From JAAYBT01 sp964404395 (GTDB lineage: Bacteria; Bacillota; Clostridia; Acetivibrionales; DTU013), in NCBI GenBank assembly GCA_964404395.1, contig CAYOKA010000036.1, positions 1 through 19,315 on the forward strand: DNA of 19,315 nt. Reading direction: 5' to 3'. Position 1 is the stretch's first letter. Each line of letters begins with the position of its first letter. Below the pieces are notes generated by a model, which was not told where the DNA came from, did not search any database, and worked only from the letters and a program-made list of their open reading frames with translations. A program made the translations under genes and the position numbers. Positions 14,766 to 19,315 of this stretch are shown here, in pieces.

Positions 14766-15542
14766 GTGAATATAGACATACATGAAAATGAAAGGCTTGA
14801 CGATCTTCAATATAAAGGCCTGAGGCTTCTTCAAAAAAGGGATGGCTTCTGTTTTGGGGTAGACGCTGTACTCCTTTCCCATTTCGCGGAGGTTTCAAGA
14901 AATAACAGGGTAATTGATCTTGGTACGGGAACAGGTGTCATAGCAATACTACTTGCAGCGAAAAAGAACCCTCGGGAGGTAGTAGGGCTTGAAATACAAC
15001 CTGAAATGGCTGAAATGGCCAAACGGAGTGTCATATTAAACAATCTGGCCGATCAGGTGAATATTGTGCAGGGAGATATTAAGGAAGCGGTCCGGCTGTT
15101 TGGGACATCAAGCTTTGACACGGTTGTATCGAATCCTCCATACATGGAAAAAGGAGGAGGGTTGTTGAATCCTGATGATACAAAAGCCGTATCAAGGCAT
15201 GAAATTCTTTGCACCCTTGAGGATGTGGTGTCAGCAGCTTCAAAACTGCTACGCTGGGGTGGAAAATTTTCAATGATTCATAGACCACAGCGCCTGGTCG
15301 ACATCATTTGCCAAATGCGAGATTACTCTATTGAACCTAAGTGGCTCAAGCTGATACATCCTTCTCCGGGGAAAAGGGCCAACCTTGTTTTAATAAGCGG
15401 GGTTAAGAAGGGGAATCCTGAGCTAAGGGTGCAGGAGCCACTTTATATATACGACAGCTTCGGAAATTATTCTGATGAAATAGAAAAGATCTACAACAGG
15501 GACAAGCTGATCCCAATAAGCATGAAGGGTGAGGAGAATTGA
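14766..15542 (+). CDS. trmN6: tRNA1(Val) (adenine(37)-N6)-methyltransferase, TrmN6/YabB family
   Basis: A SAM-dependent methyltransferase of 258 residues. The family methylates N6 of A37 in tRNA(Val). The start is GTG 14766, eight bases after GGAGG at 14753-14757. A TTG at 14748 precedes that site and is rejected. The opening includes DGFCFGVDAVLLSHF, typical of the family. The SAM-binding motif DLGTGTGV is at 51-58. The catalytic NPPY at 123-126 (in SNPPYMEKGGG) is characteristic of amino-group methyltransferases. The gene occupies the B. subtilis yabB position. Its TGA overlaps the TTG start of rsmI by two bases. Substrate specificity is from family knowledge, not shown here. Confidence 0.88.
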   Translation: MNIDIHENERLDDLQYKGLRLLQKRDGFCFGVDAVLLSHFAEVSRNNRVIDLGTGTGVIAILLAAKKNPREVVGLEIQPEMAEMAKRSVILNNLADQVNIVQGDIKEAVRLFGTSSFDTVVSNPPYMEKGGGLLNPDDTKAVSRHEILCTLEDVVSAASKLLRWGGKFSMIHRPQRLVDIICQMRDYSIEPKWLKLIHPSPGKRANLVLISGVKKGNPELRVQEPLYIYDSFGNYSDEIEKIYNRDKLIPISMKGEEN

Positions 15543-16387
15543 GTAAACCAGGGACGTTATATCTTGTGGCTACGCCAATAGGCAATCTGGAGGATATAAC
15601 CCTGCGTGCGCTGAGAGTTTTAAAGGAAGTTGATATAATTGCTGCGGAGGATACCAGGCAGACCATAAAGCTCTTGAATCATTTTGAGATCAAAAATAGC
15701 TTAATCAGCTACTATGAGCACAATAAGATTGAAAAGGGGAAATACCTTATAGAGCAACTCCTTGCCGGAAAGGACGTAGCATTGGTCTCGGATGCAGGCT
15801 CTCCGGGCATTTCAGATCCGGGAGAGGATATGGTCAGGCTCGCATTGGAGCACGATGTAAGGTTAACAATGGTGCCGGGTGCGACTGCAGCGGTAACGGG
15901 ACTGGTTCTGTCGGGACTCCCCACCGGAAGGTTTAGCTTTGAAGGCTTTTTGCCTGTGAATAAGAAATTACGAAATGAAAGGCTACAATCCATAAAAGAC
16001 GATACCAGAACACTGATTATTTATGAGGCGCCCCATAAGCTTGTGCGTACCCTTAGGGATTTGAGAGATGTATTCGGTAACAGGCGTATTGCTATGGCAA
16101 GAGAATTGACGAAAAGGTTTGAGGAAGTTAGCCGTGTTACTGTGGATGAAGCTATAGAAAAGTACGATAGGGAAACTCCCAGGGGAGAGTTTGTTCTAGT
16201 GTTGGAGGGCGCGGACGAGCAGCAGATGAAAGAAGAAAAGATTAACAGCTGGATGAGCGTAAGCTTGCGTGAGCATGTAAGCGGTTATATGGACAAAGGT
16301 CTGAGCCAAAAGGAAGCAATGAAAAAAGTAGCTGAGGACAGAGGCTTGAGTAAAAGGGATGTCTACAACAGCTTATTGAAAGAGTAG
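15539..16387 (+). CDS. rsmI: 16S rRNA (cytidine(1402)-2'-O)-methyltransferase
   Basis: RsmI methylates the ribose of C1402 in the decoding centre of 16S rRNA with SAM. The start is TTG 15539 inside the end of trmN6, with GGTGAGG at 15528-15534. The protein opens SKPGTLYLVATPIGNLEDIT, the family N-terminus. The length is 282 residues. Other signatures are AAEDTRQT near 35-42, LVSDAGSPGISDPG near 81-94 and VPGATAAVTGLVLSGLP near 105-121, all of the tetrapyrrole-methylase fold. A short helical C-terminal domain ends with a KEAMKKVAEDRGLSKRDVY tract. B. subtilis has yazA between yabB and yabC (rsmI). Here that gene is absent and the two overlap directly. Confidence 0.95.
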   Translation: MSKPGTLYLVATPIGNLEDITLRALRVLKEVDIIAAEDTRQTIKLLNHFEIKNSLISYYEHNKIEKGKYLIEQLLAGKDVALVSDAGSPGISDPGEDMVRLALEHDVRLTMVPGATAAVTGLVLSGLPTGRFSFEGFLPVNKKLRNERLQSIKDDTRTLIIYEAPHKLVRTLRDLRDVFGNRRIAMARELTKRFEEVSRVTVDEAIEKYDRETPRGEFVLVLEGADEQQMKEEKINSWMSVSLREHVSGYMDKGLSQKEAMKKVAEDRGLSKRDVYNSLLKE

Positions 16388-16414
16388 AGCAAATGGCTGA
16401 AAATTGCTTTAAGT

Positions 16415-16446
16415 AAAAGCTCGGTGCTTTTTAGCACCGAGCTTTT
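16415..16446. terminator. Strong bidirectional rho-independent terminator between rsmI and abrB
   Basis: AAAAGCTCGGTGC (16415-16427) and GCACCGAGCTTTT (16434-16446) form a perfect 13-bp stem with a six-base loop. Each strand ends in a T run, so it can stop rsmI transcripts rightward and abrB transcripts leftward. Confidence 0.92.
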
Positions 16447-16557
16447 AGTAAACTCTACGGGTTTTCTTGTACCATTCAAAGCATATTTCATTCCGGTGTA
16501 TTTCATATCGCTATCCGGCACAAGTTCTCATAGTATGGTTTTACGCTGCAGTAAAAA

Positions 16558-16797
16558 TTATGCTTTGAGTTCTTTCATGCAATTTGGACAAATGTTTTTG
16601 CCTTTATATACAATAACATCTTTAGCATCACCGCAGAATATACAAGCAGGCTCATATTTCTTTAAAATAATAGTTGCACCGTCAACATAAATTTCTAGAG
16701 CATCTTTTTCTGCGATATCGAGAGTTCGTCTTAACTCTATAGGTAGAACAACCCTCCCGAGTTCATCTACTTTTCTTACTATCCCAGTTGACTTCAT
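16558..16797 (-). CDS. abrB: AbrB-family transition-state regulator
   Basis: A 79-residue leftward DNA-binding protein. The start is ATG 16797, with AAAGGAGG seven bases upstream on the minus strand. A longer frame from 16830 begins before this site. The N-terminal part KSTGIVRKVDELGRVVLPIELRR is the SpoVT-AbrB swapped-hairpin DNA-binding domain. The C-terminal part holds CIFCG and CPNC, a four-Cys set of the kind found in clostridial AbrB forms and possibly a zinc site. In B. subtilis AbrB is a dimer-of-dimers that represses many stationary-phase and sporulation genes, and itself, until Spo0A lowers its level. It sits in the same place as in B. subtilis, between rsmI and metG and opposite in direction. 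Confidence 0.94.
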   Translation of the reverse strand: MKSTGIVRKVDELGRVVLPIELRRTLDIAEKDALEIYVDGATIILKKYEPACIFCGDAKDVIVYKGKNICPNCMKELKA

Positions 16798-16846
16798 ACG
16801 ATTTCCTCCTTTACTAACATAATTCGACAATTATTTTTGCAATTTT

Positions 16847-16875
16847 ATATTAGCATAAATTCCAATAAACGTCAA
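16847..16875 (-). promoter_or_regulatory. Sigma-A-type promoter for abrB
   Basis: On the minus strand TTGACG (16875-16870) and TAATAT (16852-16847) are 17 bp apart, about 50 bp before the abrB ATG. The surrounding DNA is AT-rich, as expected for an autoregulated AbrB target, but I cannot define operator sites. Confidence 0.65.
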
Positions 16876-17125
16876 CAATTATTTTAAAGAAATTCAAGAA
16901 TATGTTATGGTAATAATAGTTAAAATAATTATTTGGATTTAGAAAATCTCGGAAACAGCCTAGTCATAAGGCATAGAAGATTTCACCCCTGCCGTAACAC
17001 TAATTCACTAAGCCGCAAAAATAAATGTTCGAAGCTGGAAAGCCCAGATATTAACTGGGAAAAAGATATACAAATTCGACATTAATCGACATAGTCGGTT
17101 CTGTGCATCAAAACCCGTAAAGCAC
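16876..17125. other. Non-coding interval between the abrB and metG promoters
   Basis: About 250 bases without a credible gene. I see short hairpins only (CCCAG/CTGGG near 17043-17060; CGAC/GTCG near 17090). There is no T-box, SAM riboswitch or other aptamer that I recognise, and no tRNA. Composition becomes less AT-rich from about 16950 onward, so a small RNA or degenerate sequence is possible but unsupported. Confidence 0.4.
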
Positions 17126-17154
17126 TTGAAAAATCAACTACGGAAATGTATAGT
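17126..17154 (+). promoter_or_regulatory. Sigma-A-type promoter for metG
   Basis: TTGAAA at 17126-17131 and TATAGT at 17149-17154 are 17 bp apart, 36 bp before the metG ATG. This leaves too short a leader for a T-box, so a transcript from here would be constitutive with respect to tRNA charging. Confidence 0.65.
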
Positions 17155-17190
17155 AGTAGTTAAGCTAAAAGCAAGTAATGGAGGCTAAAG

Positions 17191-19185
17191 ATGGAAAAGA
17201 AGACTTTTTATATTACAACACCAATTTATTATCCCAGTGATAAGCTGCATATCGGTCATTCTTATACAACTGTGGCTGCTGACGCTATCTCTAGATATAA
17301 GAGGCTTAAAGGCTACGATGTCATGTTCCTGACGGGTACGGATGAGCATGGACAAAAGATACAAAGAAAGGCAGAGGAGAAGGGGATAACTCCAAAGCAG
17401 TATGTGGATCAAATCGTTGCCGGTATCAGGGAACTGTGGAATCTTATGAAGATTACCAATGACCGGTTTATCAGGACGACAGATAAGCAGCATGAGGCTG
17501 CGGTACAGAAGATATTTAAGAAGCTCTATGATAACGGCGATATTTATAAAAGTGAATATGAGGGCATGTATTGTACGCCATGCGAGTCCTTCTGGACAGA
17601 TACACAGCTTGCTGGCGGGAAGTGTCCCGATTGCGGCGGGGAAGTAGAATTGATGAAGGAGGAAAGCTACTTTTTCAGGCTTTCCAAATATCAGGACAGG
17701 CTGATTAAGCATATTGAAGAAAATCCTGAATTTATTCAACCGGTATCCAGACAAAATGAAATGTTAAACAATTTTCTTAGGCCGGGGTTGGAGGATCTTT
17801 GTGTTTCCAGGACCACCTTTAACTGGGGCGTTCCCGTAAGTTTTGATGAAAAGCATGTAGTATATGTCTGGATTGATGCATTATCCAACTATATCACTGC
17901 TCTTGGTTACACGTCTGAGGATGATTGTGTGTACAGGAAATATTGGCCGGCGGATGTACATCTGGTCGGGAAGGAAATTGTCAGATTTCATACGATTATT
18001 TGGCCGGCTATGCTAATGGCACTGGGAGAACCGCTGCCAAAGCAGATATACGGGCATGGTTGGTTACTGCTGGACGGAGGCAAGATGTCCAAGTCCAAGG
18101 GAAATGTGGTAGATCCGGTAATCCTGATTAATAAATATGGCCTTGATGCAATCAGGTACTTTTTACTCAGGGAGGTTCCCTTTGGTTCGGACGGCATATT
18201 TTCCAATGAAGCATTGATACAGAGGATTAATGCCGATTTGGCAAACGATCTTGGCAATCTGGTAAGCAGGACTATAGCCATGATTAGCAAGTATTTTGAT
18301 GGCAAGCTGCCTGCAGAACGTGTTGAAGGCGAATTTGACAATGACTTAAAGGATGTACTATTACGGCTGCCGCAAAAGGTAGAGGAGCTGCTGGATAAGC
18401 TTCAGTTCAGCACAGCGCTGGCAGAAATATGGAAGGCTATTTCAAGGACTAACAAATATATAGATGAAACAATGCCCTGGGTACTGGCAAAATCCGATGA
18501 AAATAAACCGCGTCTGGCTGCTGTTATGTACAATCTTGCAGAAAGCCTTCGTATTGTTTCGATACTTATTCTGCCCTTCATGCCGGAAACACCTGAGAAG
18601 ATATGGCAGCAGCTTGGGATATCGGGCCAGGCAGAAGCTCTGGACTGGGATAGCACTATGCAATGGGGCAAATACCCGGATGGTGTTCATGTAAACAAGG
18701 GTGATTTGCTTTTCCCGAGGATTGATATGAAGAAGGAAATGGAGGAACTGGAGAGCCTTAATGCTTCTAAGCAGCATGAGCAGGATGTTTCACAGAAAAA
18801 GGATATGGACAAGGACGGCCGGAAGGATAAGGACACAGATAGTGAAAAAGCTCTTGAAGCTGAAATGATAACAATCGGCGACTTTGCCAAGCTCGATCTG
18901 CGTGTTGTAAAGGTGCTGGAGGCCGAGACTGTGGAGGGCTCCAACAAATTGCTGAAGCTGAAAGTGGAGATGGGCAAAGAAACCAGGCAGGTTGTATCGG
19001 GGATAGCAAAGCATTACGCTCCAGAAAGCCTTGTGGGCAAATCAGTGATCCTGGTAGCCAATCTGAAGCCTGCCAAGCTCAAGGGAATTGAGTCGCAGGG
19101 CATGATACTGGCAGCTGTAAGCGATAACAAACTAACGCTGGCTACATTGGACGATTCAATTGACAGCGGAGCCAAGGTGAATTAA
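17191..19185 (+). CDS. metG: Methionine--tRNA ligase with C-terminal tRNA-binding domain
   Basis: MetRS attaches methionine to initiator and elongator tRNA(Met). It is a class I synthetase of 664 residues, with a GGAGG ribosome binding site before ATG 17191. The HIGH motif is at 20-23 (DKLHIGHSYT) and KMSKS at 298-302. A zinc knuckle is formed by C128, C131, C145 and C148. The anticodon-binding helical domain follows to about 510. A charged Lys/Asp/Glu-rich linker (about 515-560) leads to a C-terminal Trbp111/EMAP-II-like OB fold (DFAKLDLRVVKV, then ASGIAKHY-like VVSGIAKHY and LVANLKP). This fold makes the enzyme a dimer and improves tRNA binding. It is in the B. subtilis metS position after abrB. 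Confidence 0.97.
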   Translation: MEKKTFYITTPIYYPSDKLHIGHSYTTVAADAISRYKRLKGYDVMFLTGTDEHGQKIQRKAEEKGITPKQYVDQIVAGIRELWNLMKITNDRFIRTTDKQHEAAVQKIFKKLYDNGDIYKSEYEGMYCTPCESFWTDTQLAGGKCPDCGGEVELMKEESYFFRLSKYQDRLIKHIEENPEFIQPVSRQNEMLNNFLRPGLEDLCVSRTTFNWGVPVSFDEKHVVYVWIDALSNYITALGYTSEDDCVYRKYWPADVHLVGKEIVRFHTIIWPAMLMALGEPLPKQIYGHGWLLLDGGKMSKSKGNVVDPVILINKYGLDAIRYFLLREVPFGSDGIFSNEALIQRINADLANDLGNLVSRTIAMISKYFDGKLPAERVEGEFDNDLKDVLLRLPQKVEELLDKLQFSTALAEIWKAISRTNKYIDETMPWVLAKSDENKPRLAAVMYNLAESLRIVSILILPFMPETPEKIWQQLGISGQAEALDWDSTMQWGKYPDGVHVNKGDLLFPRIDMKKEMEELESLNASKQHEQDVSQKKDMDKDGRKDKDTDSEKALEAEMITIGDFAKLDLRVVKVLEAETVEGSNKLLKLKVEMGKETRQVVSGIAKHYAPESLVGKSVILVANLKPAKLKGIESQGMILAAVSDNKLTLATLDDSIDSGAKVN

Positions 19186-19253
19186 GTAGTAGTCCTAGTG
19201 GGCTGAACAGCAACTGAACCTGTTCCCTTGTCCCTCGTCGTGTTATCGCCCCA

Positions 19254-19282
19254 TTGCAGACTTAATAATTATAATATATAAT
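19254..19282 (+). promoter_or_regulatory. Promoter-like sequence for a gene beyond the window
   Basis: TTGCAG at 19254-19259 and TATAAT at 19277-19282 are 17 bp apart. A small hairpin GAACAG/CTGTTC (19205-19225) just after metG lacks a T run. B. subtilis has the TatD-type nuclease gene yabD after metS, but no part of a following gene is visible here. Confidence 0.45.
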
Positions 19283-19315
19283 GAACATAATATCTTGATG
19301 ACAGTATATTGAGGT

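Noticed and set aside
16920..17190. T-box or SAM riboswitch in front of metG
   Set aside because: I find no T-box TGGNACC sequence, no AGTA-type specifier-loop pattern and no SAM-I core. A good promoter lies just 36 bp before the start codon.
1..19315. Defence, prophage, secretion or biosynthetic island
   Set aside because: Every sizeable gene except two short unknowns belongs to housekeeping or known metabolic families, and there is no integrase, toxin-antitoxin pair, nuclease system or tRNA attachment site in the window.

Overview
The window looks like a chromosomal segment of an anaerobic, low-to-moderate GC Gram-positive bacterium of the class Clostridia. Three things point there: strong GGAGG-type ribosome binding sites with frequent GTG and TTG starts, a clostridial 2[4Fe-4S] ferredoxin, and a gene order that closely follows the Bacillus subtilis yaaO-tmk-yaaQ-yaaR-holB-yaaT-yabB-yabC-abrB-metS region. 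I see no rRNA, tRNA, CRISPR array, phage gene or intact transposase.

Layout. (1) 1-4005: the 5' end of a leftward LexA-like regulator, then a rightward cyanophycin pair, cphB (cyanophycinase) and cphA (cyanophycin synthetase), which degrade and make the Asp/Arg storage polymer. The start of cphB is unusual: a well-placed ribosome binding site serves a 14-codon ORF in another frame that stops just before the likely cphB ATG. (2) 4016-4580: a short repeat, a convergent hairpin and a leftward double zinc-ribbon protein. (3) 4760-7507: an iron-type alcohol dehydrogenase, an unrecognised 208-residue protein and birA, closely packed as one operon. (4) 7559-10468: a clear sigma-A-type promoter, a small Asn/Gln/Ser/Arg-rich probably disordered protein with a C-terminal helix, coaX (type III pantothenate kinase) and a PLP-dependent Orn/Lys/Arg decarboxylase-family enzyme (YaaO-like). 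(5) 10469-10750: a TATAAT box and a 64-bp tandem repeat of hairpin units in front of tmk. (6) 10751-14157: tmk, darA, yaaR, holB and ricT (yaaT), a DNA-replication and signalling operon. (7) 14158-14765: ferredoxin with its own promoter, a MITE-like palindromic element and a terminator. (8) 14766-16387: trmN6-type tRNA methyltransferase and rsmI, overlapping, ended by a strong bidirectional terminator. (9) 16558-19185: leftward abrB, a 390-bp non-coding interval with promoters for both neighbours, and metG. The last 130 bases carry a promoter-like sequence facing an unseen downstream gene.

Most of the window is conserved housekeeping. The accessory parts are the cyanophycin cassette, the two unrecognised small proteins and two families of non-coding repeats. 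One repeat family is a 23-bp exact inverted match between 4028-4050 and 14535-14557, part of a MITE-like element. The other is the 64-bp tandem array that probably forms the tmk leader. I found no convincing new multi-gene system. The best leads are the cphB start, the repeats and the disordered protein upstream of coaX. Several starts were moved to ribosome-binding-site-supported codons: cphA 1324, coaX 8152, tmk 10751, darA 11421, ferredoxin 14348, trmN6 14766 and abrB 16797.
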